DNA of 64,000 bases from Rhizobium leguminosarum (GCF_002953715.1 NZ_CP025012.1:868001-932000); one strand, 5' to 3'. Numbered from the stretch's first letter, positions 9,188 through 17,459 are shown. The notes: generated by a model from the letters alone, not told the origin. Made by a program: numbers and translations.

Positions 9188-9406
9188 TGCGTTCAGGTTG
9201 GGAGCATGTGGGCGAAAAGGAGAATGAGCTTCTTTTCGAACGATCACTCTGAGTTTTGCGCGACTATCTGCCGAGACGGCTCGATCCGGAGGCAACGGTG
9301 TTGTCAGCGATCGATGGTCTGCGCGAAAGGGTCGTCTAGCAGGCAACGAAAGAGCTTCCGCTGCCGATGATCCAAAGTCCGCTTCAGGCCGAAAGCCCGC
9401 GTCGAT

Positions 9407-9820
9407 TCATTCCACTTGGCGGATTGGATGGCTTTGAAAGTGCTCTACCGTTTCGTCAAGCTGCACCCACTTATGTTTCGATTGTTCGAAGACTGACATG
9501 GCAGGTGGCGCGAAGGCCGGGTCGGCAAGGGAACCGACCGCCACCCCGATCCAGGACGGCGCAGTGTCGGCCTTCCAATAGACGGTCGAGCCGCATGTTG
9601 GGCAAAAATGCATTCGGACCTTGCGACCGCTCTCGGCAGTGCGAATGAATTCTGTAGACGTTCCAGATATTTCGACGCAGCCAATCGAGTAGAAAGCATT
9701 TGCGCTGAACGGCGCACCCGTTCTGCGCTGGCAAGCCAGACAGTGACACAGCGCAGTCATTTGTGGCGGCTCGCTGAGCATCAGTCTCAGAGCGCCGCAG
9801 GCGCATTGGGCATTGGTCAT
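9407..9820 (-). CDS. GFA-family zinc protein
   Basis: 137 residues, ribosome binding site AGGAG seven bases before the ATG. Zinc-ligand cysteines lie at 6, 8, 25, 27, 30, 73 and 76 (C-x-C, C-x-C-x-x-C, C-x-x-C), the pattern of the glutathione-dependent formaldehyde-activating (Gfa/CENP-V) fold. Many members of this family have no proven link to formaldehyde, so a specific reaction is not claimed. It stands alone. The 219 bases between it and the LysR stop hold no gene I can support. Confidence 0.85.
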   Translation of the reverse strand: MTNAQCACGALRLMLSEPPQMTALCHCLACQRRTGAPFSANAFYSIGCVEISGTSTEFIRTAESGRKVRMHFCPTCGSTVYWKADTAPSWIGVAVGSLADPAFAPPAMSVFEQSKHKWVQLDETVEHFQSHPIRQVE

Positions 9821-10029
9821 GGAAACTCCTCCCGCTTGTACGGTGAAATTGCGTTGAATTGGGGGGGGGAAGCGCAGGCCCGAACCGCAAATGGTTAGGG
9901 TGGGCGATGCGAAGGGGCTGAGACCTGATACAATTCAGGCTCACAGAAGCTCAAATGTAGATCGCGGAATGCCGAAGTCTAGAGGAAAGGCCATCTGGCC
10001 GCGTCAGGCCGGAAGCGGATGCGGCGCCC

Positions 10030-10151
10030 TCATTGCACGGTCTCAGGTTCTGATCGGTTCTTTGCGGCAAGCTGGATTTCAAATTCCACTGGTGATCTAT
10101 AGCCAATGGCGGAGTGCAGTCGCTCGCGAGCAAGCGGTAAACAGTGAATCG
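10030..10151 (-). mobile_element. IS3-family transposase remnant (C-terminal end)
   Basis: On the minus strand an open stretch reads RERLHSAIGYRSPVEFE and ends shortly after with SEPETVQ and a stop at 10030. This is the conserved C-terminus of IS3-family OrfB (DDE) transposases. Upstream of it the frame has no transposase sequence, so the element is truncated. The 400-base gap 9821-10225 holds only this remnant and a G-run at about 9861. Confidence 0.8.
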
Positions 10152-10225
10152 ATGAGCATCTCGAACGATGCTTCAATCCACTGAGCACCACCCGGGCGGG
10201 GGGGCGTCGAGCGAGTTTTTCGTTG

Positions 10226-10867
10226 TTAATGTACGACTTGGGAAGCTACCGACATCAATTCCTCGGAATTCGGTGCCTTGAATGTCTGGAGCCCAGCCTC
10301 CAGAACCTCAGTGAAGCTCCAGCGTACGATGCCCTCCCGGTCGATTAGGAACTGACCAACAAGCTGCCCGTGGTCGGCAGTGATCATCTGCTGATCTGCT
10401 TCGGTAATCTGATATCCTTCCTTCTCGTTGAGAAACTCGTCCATTGCCATCACGCCCATGGGCTCGGGCAACTCGCCCGGAAGATCGATCCGTATCGCCA
10501 TGACCGTGTCGATCCCGACCTCGCGTAAGCCGAAGGCTTGGTGCGAAGCCCGTACCGGGTCGGAAGCAGCAAGAAGATCGGGTATCGGATGGTAACGGAA
10601 ATAGAGCCGCGCGCGTTCGACCGGGGTGTTCACCACCGCCAGGGATTGGACGCCTTTCTCACGCAGCATCGGGTTGAGATATGCCATGGCCGCGACATGG
10701 CGCCGGCAGAACGGACAATGCAGGCCTCGAAACAAACCGATCAACAATGGGCTGCGGCCGCGAAAATCATCAAGTGCGATCTTCCCCTCGCGAGAGATCG
10801 CATCAAACACAAGGTTCGGGACCCGGTCGCCCGGTTGTAGTGGATGGTCGACATAGCGCGTGGACAT
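10226..10867 (-). CDS. Peroxiredoxin-like redoxin (AhpC/TSA superfamily)
   Basis: Start at 10867, where GAGGAGG lies six bases before the ATG; a TTG six bases further upstream is too close to it. 213 residues with thioredoxin fold: PGDRVPNLVFDAIS at the N-terminus, then FRGLHCPFCRRHV with Cys51 and Cys54. The C-x-x-C pair in place of the usual single peroxidatic cysteine places it in an atypical redoxin group. A role as thiol peroxidase or disulfide reductase in the cytosol is likely. It is flanked on both sides by IS3-family remnants sharing repeats, so it may have been carried in as cargo. Confidence 0.85.
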   Translation of the reverse strand: MSTRYVDHPLQPGDRVPNLVFDAISREGKIALDDFRGRSPLLIGLFRGLHCPFCRRHVAAMAYLNPMLREKGVQSLAVVNTPVERARLYFRYHPIPDLLAASDPVRASHQAFGLREVGIDTVMAIRIDLPGELPEPMGVMAMDEFLNEKEGYQITEADQQMITADHGQLVGQFLIDREGIVRWSFTEVLEAGLQTFKAPNSEELMSVASQVVH

Positions 10868-11003
10868 GGACAACCTCCTCGCTCGGGGATCAGTCGAGAA
10901 AAGGCAGTGCTTCGAGGTCGAGATTGAGCGTTGCAGGGCCTGACCTCTCGTCTTACCGCACCGCCAGGATCCGATCTAAGAATGGCCCCACATTGGCCCG
11001 CGG

Positions 11004-11256
11004 GCAAGCGGTAAACAGCGAATCGTGAATGGAAAAAGCCCGTTTTCTGCAAACTCTGATTTTTTTAGCGGCCGTAGAGGCCGACACGGAAAATTGCGCT
11101 GGGGGACCAGCCAATTTTGCGTTCAAGCGGTGTGGGGCCGCGTAGCGGAGGTTAAGCCCGGATTTTCGACTTTTTCAACACTATCGGCGGGAAGGAAGCG
11201 GACACGAAGCCCCTATCGCAAAGTCTCAGGTTCTGATCGGTTCTTTGCCGCTCGAC
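11004..11256 (-). mobile_element. Second IS3-family remnant with shared repeats
   Basis: Minus-strand residues AAKNRSEPETLR end at a stop at 11213, almost identical to the tail of the remnant at 10030. A 26-base segment (11223-11248) is identical to 10040-10065, and a 22-base segment (11004-11025) matches 10130-10151 with one difference. The two shared blocks occur in opposite order in the two places, which points to rearrangement. The gap 10868-11347 otherwise shows no gene. Confidence 0.7.
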
Positions 11257-11295
11257 AGGGAATAGCCCTGCAGCCAGCGGCTTGGGCTGCGGTGA

Positions 11296-11344
11296 GGGGC
11301 CAGTCTTGCTGGCCCCTTATCCCTTATCCCTTATCGCTTATCCC
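11296..11344. terminator. Hairpin plus 7-bp tandem repeats after cysN
   Basis: Perfect stem GGGGCCAG / CTGGCCCC (11296-11303, 11309-11316) with a 5-base loop, just beyond the cysN stop. Four 7-base units CTTATCC(G) occupy 11316-11344. There is no T-run, so a Rho-independent terminator is only possible, not clear. Confidence 0.4.
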
Positions 11345-11347
11345 TTG

Positions 11348-12844
11348 TCAGATATCGCTTGCAGCGCTCGACCAGAGGTCGGCCGCTTCGGCGGCCGTCA
11401 TGCGCCGCACCTCGGCCTCGTGACTGCGGCTGGCGAAGAGTTCGCTCGCCATGATCTGCTCGGCAAGGTCAGCCGGAAGCGAGAGGATGACGCGGGCTTC
11501 GCCATTGTGCAGGCCGCCGAGTTCGGTGCGCTTGCCGGTCACCATGCCGCCGGCGACCGTGTTGTTGGTCTCCGGATCGATCAGGATGAAGGAGCCGGAC
11601 AGCCGGTTCTGCTCATAGGGGTCGAAGATCGCCGCTTCGTCGAAGATGAGCCGGACTTTGCCGATGGCATTCATGTAGAGCCGTTGGGCGGCGTTCCAGG
11701 TGCCGGTCTTCAGTTCCAGCTGGCTGAGCGGCTGCACCTGCACGCGCTGGCGGCGGCTGCCGCTCTTCAGCCAGTAGCGTTTGCCGGGCTCGATACCCTC
11801 AGGCTGCAGCGCCACGATCTGCGCGTCGAAGGCAAGGCCGACCTGCGGTTGGGCGTCGATTGAGACGATCATATCGCCGCGCGCCACATCGACCTGGCGG
11901 TCGAGCACCAGCGTGATCGCGTCGCCGGCAACGGCCGCGTTGCGGACGAGATCGAAGGTGACGATCTTGGAGACATTGGCGACCATGCCCGACGGCAGGA
12001 TCATGACGCTGTCGCCGGGCTTGACCGAACCGCCGGCAACCGTGCCCTGATAGCCGCGGAAGCTTTCGCCGGGACGCGAGACGCGCTGGACCGAAAGGCG
12101 GAAGCCGACCGTCTGCGACGAGCGCACGGTGGCAAGCTCGAGCGTCTCCACCAGCGACGGGCCGTTGTACCAGGGCATGGCGGCCTGGCCGGAATAGACG
12201 ACGTTTTCGCCCTTCAGCGCCGACATCGGAATGGCGGTGATCTGCTTGACGCCGAGCGACAGGGCAAATTCCCGGAAATCATGGCTGATCTTGTCGAAGC
12301 CGGCGCGGTCGTAGCCCGTCAGGTCGATCTTGTTGACGGCAAGCACGAATTGCTTGATCCCGAGCAGCGAGGCGATCGTTGCGTGACGGCGCGTCTGCTC
12401 GAGAATGCCGAAGCGCGCATCGACCAGCAGGATGGCGAGATCGGCGGTCGAGGCGCCGGTCGCCATGTTGCGGGTATATTGCTCATGGCCGGGCGTGTCG
12501 GCGACGATGAAGGAGCGCTTGTCGGTCGAGAAATAGCGATAGGCGACATCGATGGTGATGCCCTGTTCGCGCTCGGCCTGCAGGCCGTCGAGCAGCAGCG
12601 CGAAGTCAGGCAGTCCGAGATCGTTCTGCTTGCCGGTGGAATCGCGCTGCAGGGTGGCGGCCTGGTCTTCCTTGACCGCCTTGGTGTCCCAGAGCAGGCG
12701 GCCGATCAAGGTCGACTTGCCGTCATCGACGCTGCCGCAGGTGATGAGGCGCAGCGGCCTGGTATCGCGCAGGGCCTTGAGCGGCTCGGCGGCGGGCAGG
12801 CTGACGACGGTGGCGGCCGAGACGGCGGTTTGGGCTGCGGTCAT
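11348..12844 (-). CDS. cysN: Sulfate adenylyltransferase subunit 1 (GTPase)
   Basis: 498 residues. The start at 12844 lies one base after the cysD stop, so the two are coupled. It is a translation-factor-type GTPase: P-loop GSVDDGKS (37-44), DTPGH (116-120), NKID (171-174), followed by two beta-barrel domains. With CysD it makes APS from sulfate and ATP, driven by GTP hydrolysis. It ends after the second barrel. There is no C-terminal APS-kinase domain as in NodQ/CysNC, which agrees with the APS-type reductase encoded upstream: the pathway here skips PAPS. Confidence 0.97.
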   Translation of the reverse strand: MTAAQTAVSAATVVSLPAAEPLKALRDTRPLRLITCGSVDDGKSTLIGRLLWDTKAVKEDQAATLQRDSTGKQNDLGLPDFALLLDGLQAEREQGITIDVAYRYFSTDKRSFIVADTPGHEQYTRNMATGASTADLAILLVDARFGILEQTRRHATIASLLGIKQFVLAVNKIDLTGYDRAGFDKISHDFREFALSLGVKQITAIPMSALKGENVVYSGQAAMPWYNGPSLVETLELATVRSSQTVGFRLSVQRVSRPGESFRGYQGTVAGGSVKPGDSVMILPSGMVANVSKIVTFDLVRNAAVAGDAITLVLDRQVDVARGDMIVSIDAQPQVGLAFDAQIVALQPEGIEPGKRYWLKSGSRRQRVQVQPLSQLELKTGTWNAAQRLYMNAIGKVRLIFDEAAIFDPYEQNRLSGSFILIDPETNNTVAGGMVTGKRTELGGLHNGEARVILSLPADLAEQIMASELFASRSHEAEVRRMTAAEAADLWSSAASDI

Positions 12845-12845
12845 C

Positions 12846-13799
12846 TCAGAAATATCCTTCACGCTTCTTCTTTTCCATGGAGCCGGACTGGTCGCGATCG
12901 ATGGCGCGGCCCTGGCGTTCGGACACCGTTGCAATTTCGAGTTCGGCAATCACCTCTTCGAGGGTGGTGGCCTGTGAGCGGATGGCGCCGGTCAGCGGGA
13001 AGTCGCCGAGGGTGCGGAAGCGGATCATGCCTTCCTGGCGGACTTCGCCGGGCAGCAGTTCCAGGCGCGGATCCTCGGCCAGGGTCATCATGCCGTCACG
13101 CTCCACGAAGGGCCGCTTCTTGGCGTAATAGAGCGGCACCAACGGAATGTCTTCGGCCTGGATGTAGCGCCAGATATCGACCTCCGTCCAGTTCGACAGC
13201 GGGAAGGCGCGCACGCTCTCGCCCTTGCGGATCATGCCGTTATAGATGTTCCAGAGTTCCGGCCGCTGGTTGCGCGGATCCCAGCGATGGTCGGGCGTGC
13301 GGAAGGAATAGATGCGCTCCTTGGCGCGGCTGGCTTCCTCGTCGCGCCGCGCACCGCCGAAAGCGGCATCGAACTGGCCGGCATCGAGCGCTTGACGCAG
13401 GCCTTCGGTCTTCATGATGTCGGTGAAGGCGGCCGATCCATGCGTAAACGGCGTGATGTTTTCGGCTTTGCCGCGCGGATTGATGTGCTCGATCAGATCG
13501 AGATCATACTTCTTCGCGGTCTCGTCGCGGAAGGCGATCATCTCGGAAAACTTCCAGCCGGTGTTCACATGCAGCAGCGGGAAGGGCACGCGGCCGGGAT
13601 AGAAGGCCTTGCGCGCCAGATGCAGCAGCACCGAGGAGTCCTTGCCGATCGAATAGAGCATGACCGGACGCTCGAATTCGGCCGCAACCTCGCGGAAGAT
13701 GTGGATGGATTCGTTTTCCAGCGCTTTCAGATGCGGGTCGAGCGGCGCCTTGGCGCTCTGCGGATTGCTGAGTTCCGTATCCGGACGGCTATCGGGCAT
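12846..13799 (-). CDS. cysD: Sulfate adenylyltransferase subunit 2
   Basis: 317 residues, the normal CysD length. The PP-loop ATP-pyrophosphatase motif SIGKDS sits at 50-55, and [17 protein letters not shown] and a typical basic C-terminal tail (EKKKREGYF) follow. It catalyses adenylation of sulfate to APS together with CysN. It is second in the minus-strand unit cysH-cysD-cysN, about 150 bases after cysH. That gap holds a short tandem array (13851-13906) that may affect message processing between cysH and cysDN. Confidence 0.97.
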   Translation of the reverse strand: MPDSRPDTELSNPQSAKAPLDPHLKALENESIHIFREVAAEFERPVMLYSIGKDSSVLLHLARKAFYPGRVPFPLLHVNTGWKFSEMIAFRDETAKKYDLDLIEHINPRGKAENITPFTHGSAAFTDIMKTEGLRQALDAGQFDAAFGGARRDEEASRAKERIYSFRTPDHRWDPRNQRPELWNIYNGMIRKGESVRAFPLSNWTEVDIWRYIQAEDIPLVPLYYAKKRPFVERDGMMTLAEDPRLELLPGEVRQEGMIRFRTLGDFPLTGAIRSQATTLEEVIAELEIATVSERQGRAIDRDQSGSMEKKKREGYF

Positions 13800-13850
13800 G
13801 TTTTACTCCAGGCTATCGGTCGTTTACGGCTCGCCGCAAAACAATTCCTT

Positions 13851-13906
13851 GATGTTGACTTCCCCGGGAATGTTGGCTTTCCCAGGGAATGTTGACTTTC
13901 CCAAGG
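13851..13906. repeat. Three-unit tandem array between cysH and cysD
   Basis: Three imperfect units of 17-20 bases built on GAATGTTGACTTTCCCAGG, each carrying complementary ends (GGGAA / TTTCCC). An inverted partial copy (GATTGGGAAAGCC) follows at 13928-13940. Adjacent units can pair in RNA. Confidence 0.7.
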
Positions 13907-13950
13907 CTGCGGCGGTCGCCGCGCCCTGATTGGGAAAGCCGTGGGGTGAT

Positions 13951-14709
13951 TTACTGTGCGGCGATCGCTGCGGCCTCTTCGGCGACATGCAGGCCGCATT
14001 CGCGCGTTTCGTCCTGCTCCCACCACCAGCGGCCGGCGCGTTCCGGCTCACCGGGCTTGATCGCCCGGGTGCAGGGCTCGCAGCCGATCGAGGGATAGCC
14101 GCGAGCGTGCAGCGGGTTGACCGGCACGCTATTTGCGGAAACGAAAGCCTTGATCGCCTCGATGTCCCAATCGGCGAGCGGATTGACCTTCAGCAGGTGG
14201 CGTTCGGCGTCGTATTCGGCAAAGGGGGTTTCGGCCCGATTGTTCGATTGGCCGCGGCGCAGACCGGTGATCCAGATCGCAGCACCTTCGAGGGCACGGG
14301 CAAGCGGCTTCAGCTTGCGCACGCCGCAACAGGCATGGCGGGCTTCGACGCTCTCGTAGAAGCCGTTGAGGCCGTATTGCGCCGCATAGGCGTCGATATC
14401 GGCCTTCTCGGGTTCGTAACGATGAATGCGGAGGTCGTACTGGCTTTCGGTCTCTTCGATCAGTGCCAGTGTTTCCGCAAACAGCCGGCCGGTCTGCAGC
14501 GTGGCGATATCGATCGGCAGGCGGTGCGTGCCGATCTCGGCGGTGATCACCTGGTCCTCGATGCCGAGTGACGTCGTGAACACCACGCGGCCGCCAAGGC
14601 CGGAGACCAGCGACAGACGTCCGGCAAGATCAAGGCCCGCCAGTCTGTCGTTCAGCGCCTCGGCTTCCGCAATCGGCCCTTCTTCCGCAATCGTATTGAT
14701 AGCAGTCAT
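13951..14709 (-). CDS. cysH: Adenylyl-sulfate (APS) reductase
   Basis: 252 residues. The PAPS/APS reductase fold is seen with TTSLGIEDQ near residue 45. Cysteine pairs Cys127-Cys128 and Cys210-x-x-Cys213 are the four ligands of the [4Fe-4S] cluster that marks the APS-using type, and the catalytic cysteine is Cys238 in ECGLH. It reduces APS to sulfite with thioredoxin in the cytosol. It is the first gene of the minus-strand cysH-cysD-cysN unit and divergent from an Rrf2-type regulator. This is consistent with control of the whole unit from the 420-base region 14710-15129. Confidence 0.96.
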   Translation of the reverse strand: MTAINTIAEEGPIAEAEALNDRLAGLDLAGRLSLVSGLGGRVVFTTSLGIEDQVITAEIGTHRLPIDIATLQTGRLFAETLALIEETESQYDLRIHRYEPEKADIDAYAAQYGLNGFYESVEARHACCGVRKLKPLARALEGAAIWITGLRRGQSNNRAETPFAEYDAERHLLKVNPLADWDIEAIKAFVSANSVPVNPLHARGYPSIGCEPCTRAIKPGEPERAGRWWWEQDETRECGLHVAEEAAAIAAQ

Positions 14710-15129
14710 GAGAATCCTGTCCTTTGTTGACTGGAGTATCGCAGTTCAGGCAGGGATCGGACAGAAAAAGGGATTTCGAAAGCTGCGGCCGGAAGAGCAA
14801 ATATCTCTCCGAAGCTGCCGCGATGCAGAAAAGCAGCCGCCTGCGGACAAAAATCCACATCGGCAGCTCGAATGTCTATAGAAATAGTAGAGTTACACGC
14901 AGCCTGTCAATCCGAAATCTGAAGTGATGCCGAAAATGGTGCAGAAGGCGCGGTTTTGGCATAGATTAAGAGAGCTTGGCCGAGAGCAAAAAACAAGGCC
15001 AAAACGCTTGTCTCTCAAGGCTTTCTCCGGCGCGTTCAAATTCCGTTCATGCTGGTTGTGCCATAGAGGTGAAAGTACTTCCGTAGCAGTGCGGAGATTC
15101 GCACTGCCTGTGTGTGTCGATGGTCAAAA
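14710..15129. promoter_or_regulatory. Divergent control region cysH / Rrf2 gene
   Basis: No gene is called here. A perfect inverted repeat GCAGTGCG / CGCACTGC (15086-15093 and 15100-15107, 6-base spacer) lies 23 bases before the regulator start and could be its operator or an RNA hairpin. An AT-rich stretch at 14876-14895 is the best place for promoters. A cysteine-rich minus-strand frame runs from 14860 into cysH; see findings. Confidence 0.5.
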
Positions 15130-15576
15130 ATGATTACGCAAAAGGCGAAATATGCGCTGCGGGCGCTCACGGTCTTGGCTGATGCCGATGCCGACGAACC
15201 GGTGATGATTTCCGATATCGCGGCGCAGCAGAAGATCCCGAAGAAGTTCCTCGAACAGATCCTGCTCGACCTGAAACATCACGGCGTCGTCGCCAGCCGC
15301 CGCGGCAAGCAGGGCGGTTACCTCCTGTTGAAACCCGCCCACACCATTACCTTCGGCGAGATCCTGCGCATCATCGACGGCCCGATCGCCCCGCTGCCGT
15401 GCCTCTCGATCACCGCCTACCGCCGATGCGACGATTGCGACGGCGAACAGAACTGCCAGATCCGCCACGTCTTCGCCAAGGTGGCGGACGCCACCCGCAA
15501 GGTGCTGTTCTCGACGACCATCGCCGATGCCGTCGCGCCAACGCACACCGCCGAAGTCACCCGTCTGCTGGCCTGA
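15130..15576 (+). CDS. Rrf2-family transcriptional regulator
   Basis: 148 residues starting MITQKAKYALRAL, the standard Rrf2 opening; an in-frame ATG 18 bases upstream is less likely. The winged helix has the conserved SDIAAQQKIPKKFLEQIL and RGKQGGYLL wing. Cysteines at 91, 100, 103 and 109 lie where IscR, NsrR and RirA bind an Fe-S cluster, so cluster sensing is possible. It is divergent from cysH, so it probably controls sulfate assimilation, perhaps like CymR in other bacteria. The signal (Fe-S status or cysteine) is not decided by sequence. Confidence 0.9.
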   Translation: MITQKAKYALRALTVLADADADEPVMISDIAAQQKIPKKFLEQILLDLKHHGVVASRRGKQGGYLLLKPAHTITFGEILRIIDGPIAPLPCLSITAYRRCDDCDGEQNCQIRHVFAKVADATRKVLFSTTIADAVAPTHTAEVTRLLA

Positions 15577-15670
15577 GCATCAGGGTGAACTGACGCCCGC
15601 ATCTTTCTTCAAGATTTGGTGAAATCCCTTTTCTTCCAGCCTTGGTGCTCCACCTGCCTGCCCAAACGGC

Positions 15671-15767
15671 TACAGCGCCGCGCGTCTTTAGACGCGCAAA
15701 GGACGCTGTAACACTTTGAATTGCTGCATACTTCCTCAAATCGCCTCCGATTTGAGGAAGTATGCAG
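15671..15767. repeat. Two-hairpin palindromic element before DUF6152 gene
   Basis: First stem TACAGCG...CGCTGTA (15671-15710) encloses GCGTCT/AGACGC. The second is a perfect 20-bp stem (15724-15743 with 15748-15767, 4-base loop). The same element occurs at 50881-50978. Its end abuts the ribosome binding site of the gene at 15781. Confidence 0.85.
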
Positions 15768-15780
15768 TGGGGAGGATATC

Positions 15781-16269
15781 ATGTCTATAATTTCAGCACA
15801 GCGGCTAGAGCAATTCCAGCAAAAGTGCATAGCGGTTTTGCGTCCGGAATTGCGTGAAAACAAAGAGATAGGGCATTTCCGTGGTTCGAAGAAAAACGGA
15901 AATACTCTAGCGGCTGCGGCCATGCTTTCCGTGGTTTTTGCCACCGGCGCAATTGCCCATCACGGCTGGTCGTGGGCCGAGGCGGACCAGATCGAGCTTG
16001 CCGGCACCATCGAGAAGATCTCCATGGGCGGGCCGCATCCGACCCTCAATGTCGCGACCGCTAATGATGGCGTCTGGCTGGTCGAGCTCGGCAATCCGCG
16101 CCAGACGGAACGCTCCGGCTTCGTCGAAGGTGTGGCCAAGCCCGGCGACCAGGTGGTCGCCCTTGGAAACCGTTCGCAGGATCCAAAGGAGAAGCGGATG
16201 AAGGCGGTGCGCCTCACCATCGGCGAGAAGCGCTACGATATCTATCCCGACCGCATCAAGACGAACTGA
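15781..16269 (+). CDS. DUF6152 family exported protein with RIME insert
   Basis: Start at 15781, with GGGGAGG five bases before the ATG. The mature part begins at HHGWSWAEA and shows the DUF6152 pattern (LAGTIEKI, HPTLNV, WLVELGNP, KRMKAVRL, YDIYPDRI), a small periplasmic protein of ~105 residues. The signal peptide is odd. Residues 9-42 are encoded by a RIME element (15805-15906), giving a 34-residue insert between MSIISAQR and LAAAAMLSVVFATGAIA. Without it the sequence is an ordinary signal peptide. An internal ATG at 15922 might serve as a rescue start. It is paired with the membrane protein 19 bases downstream, a frequent DUF6152 partner. Confidence 0.8.
   Translation: MSIISAQRLEQFQQKCIAVLRPELRENKEIGHFRGSKKNGNTLAAAAMLSVVFATGAIAHHGWSWAEADQIELAGTIEKISMGGPHPTLNVATANDGVWLVELGNPRQTERSGFVEGVAKPGDQVVALGNRSQDPKEKRMKAVRLTIGEKRYDIYPDRIKTN
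15805..15910. repeat. RIME element inserted inside signal-peptide codons
   Basis: Begins CTAGAGCAATTCC and ends ACTCTAG; the flanking CTAG occurs at both ends (15805-15808, 15907-15910). Net insert is 102 bases, exactly 34 codons, with no in-frame stop. It contains the family core AGCGGTTTTGCGTCCGGAAT and a right-hand stem (GCATTTCCGT / ACGGAAATAC). Confidence 0.85.
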
Positions 16270-16288
16270 CCTCTGGGCGAACTGAGCT

Positions 16289-16762
16289 GTGATCGACATT
16301 CTCGAATGGCTGTCGGCAACGACACCTGCGGTCGCGCTCCGGCGCTCCGGAACACTTTACATGTTCGTCAACGCGGCCCATATCCTGGCGATCGGCCTTC
16401 TCATCGGCGCTATCCTGCCGCTTGATCTCAGGCTCGCCGGCTTCTTCCGCAAGCTGCCTATTGAAGTCGTTGCCCCGTTTCTCTCCCGCTCCGCCGGCGT
16501 CGGCCTTGCCGCGGCTATTCTAACCGGCTTCTGCCTCTTCAGCGTCCGGGCGGTCGAATATGCCGCCAATCCCGCCTTCCTCGCCAAGCTCGGGCTGATT
16601 GCCTTCGGATTACTCAACGTGCTGGTGGTGCATACCGGGCAGGGTTGGCGAACGGCAACCACCGTCGGCATTCTTCGCCCTGCCATAAGAGTTTCGGCGG
16701 CTCTGTCGGCGGCGACATGGATCGCCGCACTTGTGGCGGGACGCTGGATCGGATTTCTCTGA
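16289..16762 (+). CDS. DUF6644-like membrane protein
   Basis: 157 residues, GTG start 19 bases after the DUF6152 stop. About four hydrophobic segments: ILAIGLLIGAILPLDLRLAG, SAGVGLAAAILTGFCLF, FLAKLGLIAFGLLNVLVV and AALSAATWIAALVAG. The His in VNAAHILAIG lies in the first of these, as in related families thought to bind heme or metal; this is only an analogy. The frequent pairing with DUF6152 proteins suggests one inner-membrane/periplasm unit of unknown role. Confidence 0.75.
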   Translation: MIDILEWLSATTPAVALRRSGTLYMFVNAAHILAIGLLIGAILPLDLRLAGFFRKLPIEVVAPFLSRSAGVGLAAAILTGFCLFSVRAVEYAANPAFLAKLGLIAFGLLNVLVVHTGQGWRTATTVGILRPAIRVSAALSAATWIAALVAGRWIGFL

Positions 16763-16881
16763 TGTGATCGCTCCCGATTTTCTCAACCGCGGCGCATATG
16801 AATTGCGCCAGGTGGAGGGGAGTTGAATATAACACGATGATCCATCATATTGCATTGCAATTGCAACGCATGAGGAACGTC

Positions 16882-17163
16882 ATGAAAACGGCATCTCTCC
16901 CGTCCCTTCGCGTGGATCCTGAATTGCGCGCTGCCGCCGAAAGCGTTCTCAAAGAAGGCGAGAGCTTGTCGTCGCTGATAGAGGACTCTCTTCGCCGCCA
17001 GATCGATTATAGAAAGACCCAAGCGGAGTTCATCGCGCGGGGTCTGGCTGGCTTGGCGGACGCAGAGCGGACCGGTGTGTTTTACACAACGGACGACATT
17101 CAGGAGTTGATGCGCAAAAAGCTTGAAAAGGCGAAAGCCCGCAAAGCTGCACAGCAGAAATGA
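16882..17163 (+). CDS. Antitoxin of ParE-type pair
   Basis: 93 residues. The start at 16882 is set by GAGGA seven bases upstream; an ATG at 16870 is possible. The N-terminal strand LPSLRVDPELRAAAE and the following helix-turn-helix SLSSLIEDSLRRQI fit a ribbon-helix-helix DNA-binding antitoxin. The C-terminal tail (ELMRKKLEKAKARKAAQQK) is charged and probably disordered until it binds the toxin. The last four bases overlap the toxin start (ATGA), the usual coupling of such pairs. It probably represses its own promoter upstream. Confidence 0.8.
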   Translation: MKTASLPSLRVDPELRAAAESVLKEGESLSSLIEDSLRRQIDYRKTQAEFIARGLAGLADAERTGVFYTTDDIQELMRKKLEKAKARKAAQQK

Positions 17164-17459
17164 CCTTCGGGCTAAAGTATACTCAGACCTTCTATGAAGA
17201 TCTGGACCGGCTCGCCGATTTTCTGATCGAACGTGATCCGGATTTGGCGGAACGTGCCATCAACGCCATCCAAAAAGCTCTGATGATACTTCAGGATTTC
17301 CCGCTAATGGCCAGACGCGCCTCTGCGGATGATCCTTTGCTGCGCGAGCTCGTCGTACCATTCGGTTCTGCCGGATATGTCATTCTTTTCAAAGTGATGA
17401 GCGAAACGAGCGTCATTGTCCTCGCCGTCCGTCACCAGCGCGAAGAAGATTACCACTGA
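17160..17459 (+). CDS. RelE/ParE-family toxin
   Basis: 99 residues beginning MTFGLKYTQTFYEDLDRLADFL, then a two-helix hairpin and a beta-sheet (RELVVPFGSAGYVILFKV, SVIVLAVRHQREEDY). The final strand with the R-H-Q-R-E-E-D-Y end is the ParE pattern. Targets in this family are gyrase (ParE) or the ribosome (RelE); the sequence resembles ParE more. Its stop at 17457-17459 directly abuts the betA stop on the other strand, with no spare base. The pair therefore sits convergently against the betaine operon. Confidence 0.85.
   Translation: MTFGLKYTQTFYEDLDRLADFLIERDPDLAERAINAIQKALMILQDFPLMARRASADDPLLRELVVPFGSAGYVILFKVMSETSVIVLAVRHQREEDYH

Noticed and set aside
13801-13950. Possible small gene between cysH and cysD
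   Set aside because: Only tandem repeat units; no start with a ribosome binding site.
14710-14900. SAM or similar riboswitch before cysH
   Set aside because: No conserved SAM-I, SAM-II or cobalamin motif could be found in the leader.
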